A DNA stretch of 64,000 nucleotides. Source: Ligustrum vulgare. Taxonomy: Eukaryota > Streptophyta > Magnoliopsida > Lamiales > Oleaceae. Position numbers and translations under genes: made by a program. The stretch covers positions 15,228,596 through 15,292,595 of the forward strand of contig OY743170.1 of the NCBI GenBank assembly GCA_963555705.1, read 5' to 3'. Under the pieces are notes generated by a model. The model did not search any database and was not told the origin of the DNA. It worked only from the letters and a program-made list of their open reading frames with translations. Positions 11,607-23,000 of the stretch are shown here, one piece after another (position 1 is the first letter of the stretch; each line of letters starts with the position of its first letter).

Positions 11607-12081
11607 TGAATGGGTGATGTGAAGAAAGTTGTAATTGAGTCTTGTGCATTTGGATGCACAATTATTGGGGCAGTGCTCACTACAGTGGCTTTGATATATG
11701 ATGAGGAGATTGGTCGAAAAATTGGGGAAAGGATTGTGGAGGCTTTTATTGGAAATTTGTCAATGAATTGTCGGTAACATTGTCCTCCTTCATCGTGTGA
11801 GTTTCTTATTGTCGGTAATTAGGTTAGAGTGGTGAAGGGGTGGGGTGGACCGAGAGGACGAGGGATAGTTGGTTTGGAGTTTGCTTGAACGAAAAAACCC
11901 TTCTAGTATTTAAATGCTTACCGTGCAAAGTCACATTGACGGTGAAGAGGTGTTTAACTTAATAGAATTGACATCTTCCGCAATAATATGGAAACGTTAG
12001 GATGTTTTGTGCCAAAAATTAGAACATTTGGATGATTTGCACAATACATGTCGAATGTAGGAACGTTTTGTGCCATTACCC

Positions 12082-12150
12082 AAGCCTAATCTTTTATCTT
12101 TGAATCTAAGACTTTTTAATTTATTTGAGCTTTTTTAATTGAACTTATTA
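12082..12150 (+). repeat. Right part of the dispersed repeat split by the Pack-MULE
   Basis: It continues the similarity to 28255-28340 (reverse strand) that stops at 7194. It starts with the second MULE TSD copy AAGCCTAAT. Confidence 0.55.
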
Positions 12151-13799
12151 ATCGGGGACAAGTCCGAGGTGAGTTTAGGGAGGAGAATGTAATCCTCGCC
12201 CTAGGTTTGGGGATACTTTTTAATTCTCATCCCCACTGCATCTCTGTCTTTGACAGGGATTCCCCATCCCATTGTCATCTTTAACCATGCATGGCCAAGA
12301 AAATTTACATATCATTATTATATCCAATAGTTTTACTATATGTACATAATGATTTACATACATGTAATATGGTAAGATATGATTGAATTAAAAAAAAAAT
12401 CAACGAAATACAAAAAAATAAATAAATAATTTCAATAACGGTCACCAATGTTTCACCAAAATTTCAAAATAGTCACTAAAGTTTGAAATTTACACCAATG
12501 ATCACTCAAATTTCACCAGATTTTCAAAACGTTCACTCAAGTTTGCAGATATTTCCAAAATGGTCACTCAACTAAATTTCTAATATAAAAAAGAAATATT
12601 AAATATTTAATATATAAAATTTAAACTTTGAGTACTCTAAGTTATAAAACAAATTAGATAATAAATGTTAAACAATATTAAGTGTTTAATTTTTTTAAAA
12701 GAATTAACAAAAGATTATTTTTCTATTATAAAAATTTTGTTTTTGGGTTAGAGATTTAGATTTTTTTTTTTTTTTTTTTTTGGCCTTTGCTTTCTATAAA
12801 TTTGGGAATATGATGTAGAATAAATGAATTGAAGAACAATTTGACTGAAAAGGACAATATCATAGATCGAAGATTTGGTGTTCGAGCACATATTTGGGCC
12901 CATAATATCTTTTTGAAAAGAAAACGACGAGACAAACAAGACTCATGGTTACTTTGTGATGTATGATGGATTTCGACCATTCATTTAGAACTCGAAAACT
13001 AATTTTTAATAATTTTAGTCATTTTATTTATTTTGAATTCTTTCATTTTTAGTTGATCTATATTAGGTTCTTATGTTTTAAACACTATAAAGAAATGGTT
13101 ATCTCTTTGTTTTTTTAATCTTTCAATTAATAAAGGTTTTAGAATTTATCTTTTGATTTTTGGTGGATTCGGGTTTTCATACCTTTTAATGTCTTCACTT
13201 GAATTCCTTATTCTGCGTTACGTCAAGTGGTATCAGAGCCAAATTTCCTGTCTCTATATTCTTGATTTATATCCATGGATGACGTACCATTTACTATGGA
13301 AAATCTAAAAGCTTTTGACGATCTTACTACTCAAATTAGAGACATTAGTTAATTGGTGTTACAGCTTACTAGGAATAATGGTGAAAACAATGGGCATTAT
13401 TATCAACGAAGATCAGCACATGTGATGGATACAGTTGATAGATAGGATGAGGATCAGGAATATGTCAGAGGTGAGGTGAGGAAAACGAAGAAAATGTCCA
13501 TGAAGCGAATGGAGAAGAACAAGGACAGCATCTGAATCATTTAAGAGAAGCCCTAGATGTTTTGAAGTGAATTTGTGGAAGTATATGTTTTAAAAAAATA
13601 AGATGTTTTGGGGTTTTTTGCTTGGTGAGGCTGGTATACGAGTAAACGAAGAGAGACTAGGGAAATTGAGAATGGCGGACTCCAAAAATGGTTTGTTATG
13701 TAAGAAGCTTTCATGGTTTAGCCATTTTCTATATATGATTTGTCAGACATTTTAGCATCATTGTGGTACCCTTATTGGATGTTTCAAGAAGGGGAGATA

Positions 13800-15060
13800 A
13801 ACAAGATAAGAGTCTTGTCCTCATCAAGGAGAAGTTGTGCACTACTCCGACATTAGCTTTGCCGAGCTTTGATAGATTCTATGAAGTGGAATGTCATGAA
13901 AGTGACGTGGGTGTTGAAGTTGTCCTGTCCTAAGAAAAGAAACTCCTGGCTTTATTTTCTGAAAAACTTAGTGATGCAAAGCAAAAATGGAGTACCTACG
14001 ACTAGAAATTTTATACAATTGTAAGGTCTTTGAAGCAATGTGGACATTATCTTATGTAGAAGGAGTTTGTATTATTCATTGATCATTAAGCCTTGGAATT
14101 TATCATTAGTCAGAAACATGTCAATAAGATGAATGCTCGGTGGATAACTTTTCTTTAGAAATTTCCTTTCGTGATCAAATATAAACATGAGAGTTTGAAT
14201 TGAGTTGCTGATGCTCTTAGTTAGAAAGCGTCTTTGTTAGTCACATTAACACAAGAAATTGTTGAGATTAAGTGTTTAAAGGAGTTGTATGTAGGTGACG
14301 ATGATTTTAGGCAGATCTGGAGCAAATGTGTGAACCATGAACTAGTTGCAGATTTCTATATCAACGAATGATTTTTATTCAAAGATAGTTAGCTTTGCAT
14401 CCCAAATTCATCTTTACATGAGAATTGATTAAAGATCTGCAATGCGGAGGTTTAAGGAGACATTTGGGGCATAATAAGATAATAGCCAGTTTGGATGAGA
14501 GATGTTATTGGTCACAGCTGAAGTAAGATATTGGAGTTATAGTAAAAAAAAATGTTACACTTGTTAGGTGTCGAAGGGTCAAGTACATAATACTGAATTG
14601 TACATGTCACTTGTTCTTCCTCGAGGCATATCAATATCTAGCTATGGATTTCATTCTTGGATTACCTTGTACTTAGTGGGGAGTATATTCTATTTTTTTT
14701 GGTAGTTGAAAGGCTCTCCAAGATGTCTCACTTCATTGCTTTTGGAAAGACCTCAGATGCATCAAACATTGCTAAACTAATTTTCAGGGAGATTTTTAGA
14801 TTGCATGGAGTTCCCAAGTCTATCACCTCAGATCGAGATACAAAGTTTTTGGGGCACTTCTGGATTACATTGTGAAATCTATTTAGGATGAATTTGAATC
14901 GAAGCAGCATTTCCCATACCCAAACTGATGGACCAACTGAAGTTAATAACCCTACCATTAGAAAATATGGTTCGAAGCATACATGGAGATAAGAAGCCCA
15001 AGCATTGGGATCCTGCATTACCTCAGGTTGAGTTTGCATACAACAACTCAGTTCATACTT
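13800..15060 (+). pseudogene. gypsy pol remnants (RNase H and integrase)
   Basis: RNase H-like text appears around 13830-14225 (TPTLALPSFDRFYEVE, then degraded [12 protein letters not shown] end). Integrase follows around 14440-15060: zinc-binding region, then [20 protein letters not shown] and [20 protein letters not shown], including the second catalytic Asp, and a degraded TDGPTEV. Many stops and shifts interrupt it. Reverse transcriptase and most of gag are missing. Confidence 0.8.
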
Positions 15061-16635
15061 ATACAAGCAGGTTCCTATTAGCTTTTGTGTATACATAGGT
15101 TCTTTACCATATTTTGAATTTGGTGAAATTACCTAAGGACAATATCAAGAGTATTGTTGCTGAACATCTAGCTGAAGAGGTGTTAGCAGTTCGTGAAAAA
15201 GTAAAACTAAATTTGGAAAAGACTAATGAAAGTATAAGGCGGTGACAGATTCACATCGACGGACAAACAATTTCAAGAAGGGGACTCAATGATGGTATTT
15301 CTAAGAAATGAAAGATTTCCCGTTGACATTTACAACAAGTTGAAACCGAGAAGTATGGGTCTTTCAAATTACTTCTAGTACATTCAATGTAGCAGATCCG
15401 TACGAGTTTCTTGGAGATGATCAGTCTCTCTATCCAGATTATAACTCGGGGTCGAGTTCTTCGGAGGTGAACGAGATTGATAACAAATTGTTGAATATAT
15501 TGAAGAACAATTGGATCGGGAAGGACAAAATCGTAAAATGCATATTTTACACTTGAACTCAAATTTGGGCCTATAATACCTTTTCGAAATTAAGATGATG
15601 AGATGAACAAGACTCATCACTACATCATGATGTACGATGGATTTCTACCATCCGAGTTCTTTTAGGACTCCAAAATTCCTATTTAATATTTTAGTATTAT
15701 TTTTATCATTTAGATTGTTTTGAATTCTTTATACTTCAGCTGGTCTAGACTATGTTTTTATGTTTTAAACCCTATAAATAAATGGTCAACTCTTTGTTTT
15801 GGTGTTTTTTAAACAATTTTGTTCTCCAACGCTTCAGAACAGAATGAGCTCTGCCTTGCATGCAAATGAAAGGCAAGGCTCATTTTAAATTTTCTTTTTT
15901 TGTATTGTTTTGTCTCTCTATGACTCTATTTATTATCTTTATTTTGTTTTGTAATTTGATCCTTTTTTAATGTGTTATTCTTGTCTTTTATTTTGCTGTA
16001 ATAATTTTTAATATATGTACACGTATTAAATTTTTTGATATTCATAATAACACCACAAATTTCATTTGATATTCATAAGAACATCACAATACATTAATAT
16101 AAAATGAAATAGACCGTTCATTAATTAGAAAAATTTGCTTAAAATATAATCCTAACTACTTCAAAAGAGTACAACAATAAGTGGTTTAATAGTAGTCATC
16201 ATCTTCGAACCCATGAAATGCACCGTAATCACTACTAGCAATACTGGTGTACATATATTCCTGAGTTTCGTCCCAAGAGTATTGTGGATGACACGGCTCG
16301 TCTACTAGCTGCCTCCTAAAGGAGTGGAAAAAATCAATTAAAGTGTAAACAAAGTAGGAAATAGTACAAGAAATGGCAACAATTAATAGTTGTTGATCAA
16401 CTAACCTCGACTGTAAGGTCGGACAAGTTCTTTTATCCTAATCGGAGTAGTTTCAACCACGAGTTGGGCACTCTCACTGCTCTTGCTCGTAACCCAACTC
16501 CATTATCTACAACTTTTTTACCTATATTTTCAAGGTCTGAAATCCATCCATTAGTAACGTGGTATGAGTGTTAGCCAAAATACCTTCATAATAATCGCCC
16601 CAGGGCCAGTTGGGTGGGAATTTTTTCCACGAACT

Positions 16636-17628
16636 TCAAAAACAATCAAATAAATGAATCAATCTATTATCACTCAATAAGTCACATCTGAAAATAGTAG
16701 TTTGCCAATGGTGGTTAACTCCAACGGATGATGTGAACACCACCGAGTACTTTGTTGGTGTTATATGTTGTGTCCAAAAATAAAACATCTCCAAGTAAAC
16801 GTAAGAGCTCCTGAACTCGAAATCAGCCCAGAAACAACGATCAAACACACAATCTTTGTTAGTTTCATATGCGTAGTAGAATTTAGGACTCCTTATTTTC
16901 TCCAACTCGAAATACCAAAAAATGTTTCTACACTGCTCCCAATGGCTTCCCATCATCGATCACGCTAACGATTATTGACATCCTGTTCAACACAGCCCAA
17001 TGAAAAAGGCCCACTCGCATCTACCTCCATAAGTCTGATCTGTTGACAACTAGGAATGTTGGCCTGTGAAAATTGCTCAGCAAGTATTTTTTTTTTTGGT
17101 TGCATAAACATGTCAGTACGAGTGTAGTAAGTGTCTTGCTCGGTGTAGATAGTGTGTGGTTGTGACTTTCAACAAAATGGCTTACAACCCACATAGAAGT
17201 TGTCTAATGTTTTAGAACTGTTAACTTTGCGCTACATCCACGATGTGAGTTCCCACACTTTCGATCACCAAAACGAGCCACCAATTTTTTAAGTCTCATC
17301 AGTAGGTCTCATCTTTTTTACCCTGTTTAGAACAAACATACCAAACAAGCTCATTTATGTGCGGATTCTTTCGACTACTACAAAACATAGCGTGGTTGTG
17401 ATTTTCAACAAAATGGCTTACAACCCACATAGGAGTTGTCTGATGTTTTAGAACTGTTAACTTTGCGCTACATCCACGATGTGAGTTCCCACACTTTCGA
17501 TCACCAAAACGAGCCACCAATTTTTTAAGTCTCATCAGTAGGTCTCATCTTTTTCACCCTCTTTAGAACAAACATACGAATTCCTAACAAGCTCATTTAT
17601 GTGCGGATTCTTTCTACTACTACAAAAC
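16636..17628 (-). pseudogene. FAR1/FHY3-like MULE transposase pseudogene
   Basis: FAR1/FHY3 proteins are domesticated Mutator transposases. The minus strand at 17299-17535 encodes a FAR1 DNA-binding segment (CGNSHRGCSAKLTV, WVVSHFVENHNH). Further downstream (16636-16956) comes the start of the MULE core (KIRSPKFYYAYE, RCFWADFEFRSSY, SVGVNHHWQTTIFRCDLLSD). Spacing is disrupted, stops occur, and the FAR1 region is partly duplicated in tandem. The C-terminal SWIM region is not visible. Confidence 0.75.
17157..17628. repeat. 236-bp tandem duplication
   Basis: 17157-17392 and 17393-17628 are near-identical direct copies (offset 236 bp) within the FAR1-like coding remnant. The copies differ by only a few bases, so the duplication is more recent than the decay around it. 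Confidence 0.9.
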
Positions 17629-17934
17629 ATATGTTGAATACAACTAATTTTGCATACTCGTTATAAAAATTATACACATCATAAAGAGTTTGGAATTCTT
17701 GCCCGAGTTTCAGAATTGTACCAACATTTACTCTAGGATAAATAGATTGTTATCCCCTTCCATTTTTAAAAATTAGTATGAAAAATTAATTAGTTTGTGA
17801 AATAATTCAAAAATTGATACGTGCAAAAATTTACTACAACAAAAACAAAATTAAACACAAGTTACGAAATTTAACAAATTAAAAACGTAAATTCATATAT
17901 AATACAACACATTTAAGAATTATATGTGTTTCCC

Positions 17935-18080
<146 letters not shown>

Positions 18081-18507
18081 AGGCTCGAAAAAAAATGACT
18101 TTCCTTTCTCGTATTTTTTGTTATTAATGAAGATGCATGTTATTTTTTGTTATTAATGAAGATGCATGTTAAGTTAAATTTTATAGGCAAAAGAGAGACC
18201 AAAAAAATTAAATATGAGTTGTCTTGACAACCCAAGATCAGACAAGCAATGCCTCTAATAGGAAATGAGTTTTGCCTCATTTTCGTTCTCCTACGCTAGA
18301 AACGCATGAGAACGGAACTGATATTTCAATGAGGAAGAATTTTGAGTTTTTCTCTTAATTTTTTATTGATTCCATTTTACACAGATTTTAGGATTTTCAA
18401 TTGAATTATTTATTCAGCGTTGCAGAAACAAGTTAACTTTTTTTTTAATTAAAATTTTAAATTTTAAATTTTCAATATTTAATATTTGTTTTTGAGTCAG
18501 AAATTTA

Positions 18508-19223
18508 TAGGAATGGCAACGGGTCGAGTATGGGGCAGGAATGCCTTTCCCCGTCCCCACCCCATTAATGATTTATCATCCACGTCCCCATTTAATCGAG
18601 GACGGGGCGGGGCGGGGCGGGGTGGGGATGAGAAAAATCCCCGTTTACATCCCCATTTGTTTGTTTTTTTGTTTTTTATCTTTTGTTTTTGTTTTTTTAA
18701 GTTTTAAAATAATTTTATGTAGACAATATAAGGAAATATACAGGAGCAATCCTAACATTTTCTAAATCTAGTAATCTTTACACATTATTTGGACATTAAT
18801 CGAATATATATTCATCTTTGTTTGTGTCTTTATTTAATATTTGATTAGATGAGAAAATACAACTCGATAAGCTTAATAACTAATAATCAGTAACTTTTTC
18901 AAATTAAGTATTTAAAGTTTATGACGTGATAAGTAATAAATTTTTGGTGCAAGAAATTTTGACATCATATAACTTTTGTACAGATAATAAGGACTTTTTT
19001 TTTTATTTTTTAAATTTTAATGCAGCTTGTTAATTGGGGATGGTGATCGGGGATGGTGCGGGAATGAGGATAAGATGGTCATCCTCGTCCCCGCCCCGTC
19101 CCCGGTTCAGGGATGCTTTTTCATCCCCGTCCCCTCTCACCCCTGTCTTTGTCGGGGATTCCCCGTCCCGTTCGGGATGGTTTCCGTCGGATTCGGGTAT
19201 TCTCCACCCCATTGTCATCCCTA
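18508..19223. mobile_element. Non-autonomous hAT element, 716 bp, perfect TSD
   Basis: The left end is TAGGAATGGCAACGGG (18508) and the right end inverts to TAGGGATGACAATGGG (19223). The flanking 8-bp TSD is perfect: GAAATTTA (18500-18507 and 19224-19231). Subterminal GGGGCGGGGCGGGG and CCCCGTCCCC blocks flank an AT-rich middle with no coding capacity. It belongs to the same family as 4577-12283 and sits in the right TIR of the 12427-19380 element. Confidence 0.93.
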
Positions 19224-19380
19224 GAAATTTAGAGAGTGACCATTGCCTTAATTTGCAAACTGTGAGCGATCGTTTTTAAATTTTGATAAAACTTGGATTG
19301 ATCGTTGGTGTAAGTTCCAAACTAATGACCATTTTAAAATTTTGATGAAACTTTATTTATCGTTGCTGAAATTAACCCGT

Positions 19381-20087
19381 ACAAATAGCATTATTCCAAA
19401 AAAATAAAAAATATTAATAATCTCCACTCTTTTTGGCACTCTAATCTGTATGCAAATCATAATGTAACTTCATTAAGTCATTATTTAATTACCTAGTTAG
19501 TATGAATAAAAATAACTTCACATAAAATTCTGTTGAATTTTTTTAGGTCGAAGCTCACCAGACACCAGCAATCAACAAAGTTTGACAAAAGGATTTTGTT
19601 CACCTTATTAGGTTTACTTGTTTGCTAATTCACTTCCATCGATTTCGACTTTTTCTTTGCTGAGAAACAATTAAAATTATTTGGCTACGAATGATTTTTT
19701 TCACAATTTGTGCGAACCACCAGTGCTCACCTCTTACGGATTACGAGGTAGACAAATTGTAGCACAATCTTTAATAATTCTGTCAATACATTTTGTGTGT
19801 TTAACATTATTTATACATTTTTACGAGCCATGGAAGAATGAAAATAAAGTAAACAAGAAAAGACAGATTCCGATAAAGCAAGAGAAGACACAATGGACTG
19901 TATTGAACGTAATTACAGATTCAAGGAAAGATAGTTAAAAGTGGACAACTTCCCAACAGAGTGATCAAAATTAGTAATAGTATTGCTTTCAAGATCCACG
20001 TATGGAAGATTTATGAATTAGATTGTCCTTGTACTAAACAAATGTAAACTGGTCACTTAACTGCCATGTAATAAACAGTTGAGAAAT
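19381..20087. other. 3' flank of TRAPPC4; no gene recognised
   Basis: The stretch is AT-rich and should hold the TRAPPC4 3'-UTR and polyadenylation region close to 20087. A plus-strand frame at 19681-19938 has only a TTG start and no recognisable motif, so it is not called. Confidence 0.4.
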
Positions 20088-23000
20088 TCATCTTCCCAGT
20101 AATGCAACTCGATCCTTCTGTACTGCCTGTGCCAAATTTAAGTCAAACAGCTCACACCGAATTGGCATCTCCATCTCATAGAAAGGGTTCTTTAAAACGT
20201 AATCTGTGTATAACTCGTATATGTGTTTCAAGAGACCCTCCATGTGAAGTGTTCCGGACTCACACACTACAAAGAATTTGGTACCTATAAGAAAGTAATG
20301 AACAACTTCAGATGTTAGATTTTTGTTATGTTGTGAGTAATTATATCCATTAACAGATTTTGTTAACTTCACGAAACTTGGATCCGCTGAAAGCTAAAGA
20401 GAACTATCCAATTCAGTGAAGAAATTGATATTCCAATGACGGAAATATCATGCAGTACTATTTCAGTTCCCAGAAATGTAATAATTTGATAGAGGCCTAT
20501 AGATAGTAGTAGAATTCAAATATTTCTTGGATGTTGGAACAGATGCAATTAGGGGTATAAAATGTACCTGGTGCACTGAGGCCAATATTTTTTTATAGAA
20601 CATAAAGACATGCAACGAAATTGTACTAGACTGTAGATAAGGATGACAAAATGGCTAGCCGGCTCAAGCTGCTCAAGTTCGGTTTGGAAAAATCTCGAGT
20701 TTAGCTCGGCTTGTGGCTCAAGACTTCAAGCCAAAGCTCAACCAGAGCTTTTTTATTTTAGGGATGGGCTTTTGACTCGGTTCGAGCCAAAAAAAGCCCG
20801 TCAAAAAAGCTTGAGCCTTGAAATTCGATTGCGAACTTGGCTGAACTTATTGTATATATATACATTTTCAATAACAAATTTATAAATTTGTCATAAAATT
20901 TAAAAGCTTGGGACTCGACTCGGAAAAGCTCTAGCCGAGCCTTATATTTGGGGGTGAGCTTTGGCTCGGCTCGAGCCAAAAAAACCCGCTCCCTAAAAAT
21001 TTGAGCCTTGAATTTTTTTGGCTCGTAGCTCGGCTTGTTGACATCTCTAACTGTAGATTAACGACCAACTATCTTCATTTTCTTCAACTCGCCCACCCTC
21101 CAAAAAGCACTTTCTAATCCATTTTTTTCTCATACATTCTCAATACAGTTCTCACCTCGTTTTCTAGTTTCTTAAGAGTCGTGTCTTCTACTCATTTCAT
21201 CTTTTCATTTCGGTCCTTAAAAATCATTGACCAGGGTGCCAATTACTATCAGTAATGAAGTCAAGACAACAACTCTTTCAATCTTACCCATTATGCAACT
21301 ACAATTATTCCAATACCTAGTATAGACCACTTGAGACAATCAGACTCCTATCCCTAGAACCTGAGCATGGGTACTTCCCTGCAATAATCGCAAAATTAAT
21401 ATTTTGAATAAGTTTATGTCAGACCTCGGGGACATTGAGTTGTTGGGGTGGGTGTGGGGGGGGGGGGGAGGGAAGGGAGGGGGGGGGGGGAAGGATTCCA
21501 GTTCCCTGTAAATTTGGCAAAGACTGCACACATATTCCTCGAGTCGATCTCAAGTCAATTTATAACATTTTCACAGACTCTAAAAGCCCAAAGAGTATAA
21601 AGGCCAACTAGGAACCAATCTTTGAAAACATCTTATATTGAAGTCCCAACCATCACCAGGAGATTTAATATGCAAACCCAATGCAAAAATTCACAGAAGT
21701 ATAGAGGAGGGATTAGATGTTCACGTGCCCAAAATATAAATGGTGGTGATTTCAAACTAATGAAAGACATGCAATAAATCCAACTTGCATTAATTCCCAT
21801 TAATGCTTGGACCAATCATGGCGCAAGGAGAGGAAACCTAGGTTGCACCGACAGTCTACCGGGAGCTAGTGTGTCATGTCCAATACGTGTCCGACACCGA
21901 CACTCTCCGGACACTCTTCGACACGTATCAGAGTTACACCATATTCATCAAAATGAAAAAAGGGAAAGGACGAAATGCCTATTATTAAAAAAAATGATAA
22001 AATTGACTCAAGTTTTTGTTTTTTTTTTTTTTTTTATATATATATATCCTCATTTTGATGCAATAAATATACAATGTGTTGTTTGTATATAAGATTAAAA
22101 TAATAATAAATTAAAAAAAAATATTTTGCATGTCCCTAACGTGTCATGTCCTAACTTTTAAAAAAAAATTATGTGTCGACGTATTCGTATCGTGTTGGTA
22201 TCCGTGCAACCCTAGAGGAAACAAGATGGGAATGAAGGATCAACTAAGATGATGAAACAAAACAAGTCAAAAGCATTAATAGGTAGATAAGGACACAATA
22301 CAAATTAATTCAATAACGCAAAATTAGAAGATATTCAAAGATTGATCAACAGTTATTGAATGTGGTCTAGTTTCAATGACCGTAATCTCCAAGATCTTGC
22401 CTTATTTCAACCAACAAACAAACATCACAATATCACCAACAATTTTCCACCTTCTTGTGATCTTTATTGTGCTATGTTTATTAAAATTTGCAACACATTC
22501 AAAGGGTATATCCCTAGCCTTTGAGTATTAGATTGTCAAACATAAAGGTGTTAGAGCCTCCGGATAACTTCTCTATGTCACACATCACTTTGCAAATTAA
22601 GAATGAGATAAGTTGCTATTTCATGATCATAAAGACTCTCATTGATTTAATGAGGTCATCAAATCATTATATTTCCAAATATGCTTCAACATAAACAGTG
22701 ATGGAGACAAGAATAAGACTCGTGAGTTAGCATTAACACAATTTTTATGAATCAGGTGTCCAAACTTCGCCCGACTAATACTGAGGGAGGGGAGAATGGC
22801 ATTCCCTCTTATTTGCCCTCCAGGTAAATATGGATACGGTTACACCTTATGCACAGTTGAAGTAGACATTTGGGTAACGGTTATCCTCCCATAAATCCCT
22901 TTAGGTCGTGCGGATGAGACCCTGGAGAGGAGACATGACGCACCATGACCCTACCTCCATGTACAAACTTGCCTTCCCGTATTTAAATGCTACATTTGAA

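Larger units (their letters stand above)
7551..11777 (+). pseudogene. HSK: Captured homoserine kinase pseudogene (split)
   Basis: Homoserine kinase phosphorylates homoserine in chloroplast threonine synthesis. From 7551 the frame begins MASILQSRTPSIS, a plausible transit-peptide start. The GHMP-kinase body then appears: NCAGIATIAVMKM, GLPLDSCLGSSIASA (the ATP-binding GLGSS loop with altered Gly residues), LARLESESKVSSYHANN, FEAPTNKMRLALP, and KALSSNKIVEPRRAPLIPG ending at 8307. The C-terminal part resumes exactly at 11610 (GDVKKVVIESCAFGCTI) and stops at TAA 11775-11777. The segment between transit peptide and ATP loop is missing, several stops and shifts occur (for example TAA near 8033), and a 3.3-kb transposon interrupts it. 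Plant HSK is intronless, so absence of introns does not show whether capture was from DNA or RNA. Confidence 0.88.
7195..12081 (+). mobile_element. Pack-MULE (Mutator-like element) carrying homoserine kinase sequence
   Basis: Terminal inverted repeats of about 250 bp (7195-7445 and 11823-12081) begin GGGTAACTGACACAAAACG and GGGTAATGGCACAAAACG. They align along their length, sharing GACATGTATTGTGCAAATCAT. The flanks are a perfect 9-bp TSD, AAGCCTAAT (7186-7194 and 12082-12090), diagnostic for Mutator. There is no transposase inside; the cargo is a homoserine kinase-derived pseudogene and a later transposon insertion, so this is a non-autonomous gene-capturing MULE. Confidence 0.92.
4577..12283 (+). 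mobile_element. hAT-type element swollen to 7.7 kb by nested insertions
   Basis: The left end TAGGGATGACAACG (4577) and right end (inverted TAAAGATGACAATGGG, 12283) are flanked by ACCATGCG (4569-4576) and ACCATGCA (12284-12291), an 8-bp TSD with one mismatch. The terminal regions (4577-4740 and 12160-12283) contain the same GGGGATG/CCCCATCCC blocks as the complete 716-bp relative at 18508-19223. The native element was therefore probably small and non-autonomous; most of the interior is later cargo, including the Pack-MULE at 7195-12081. Confidence 0.8.

Noticed and set aside
19681..19938. 85-codon frame between transposon and TRAPPC4
   Set aside because: It has only a TTG start, no homologous motif and no splice context.
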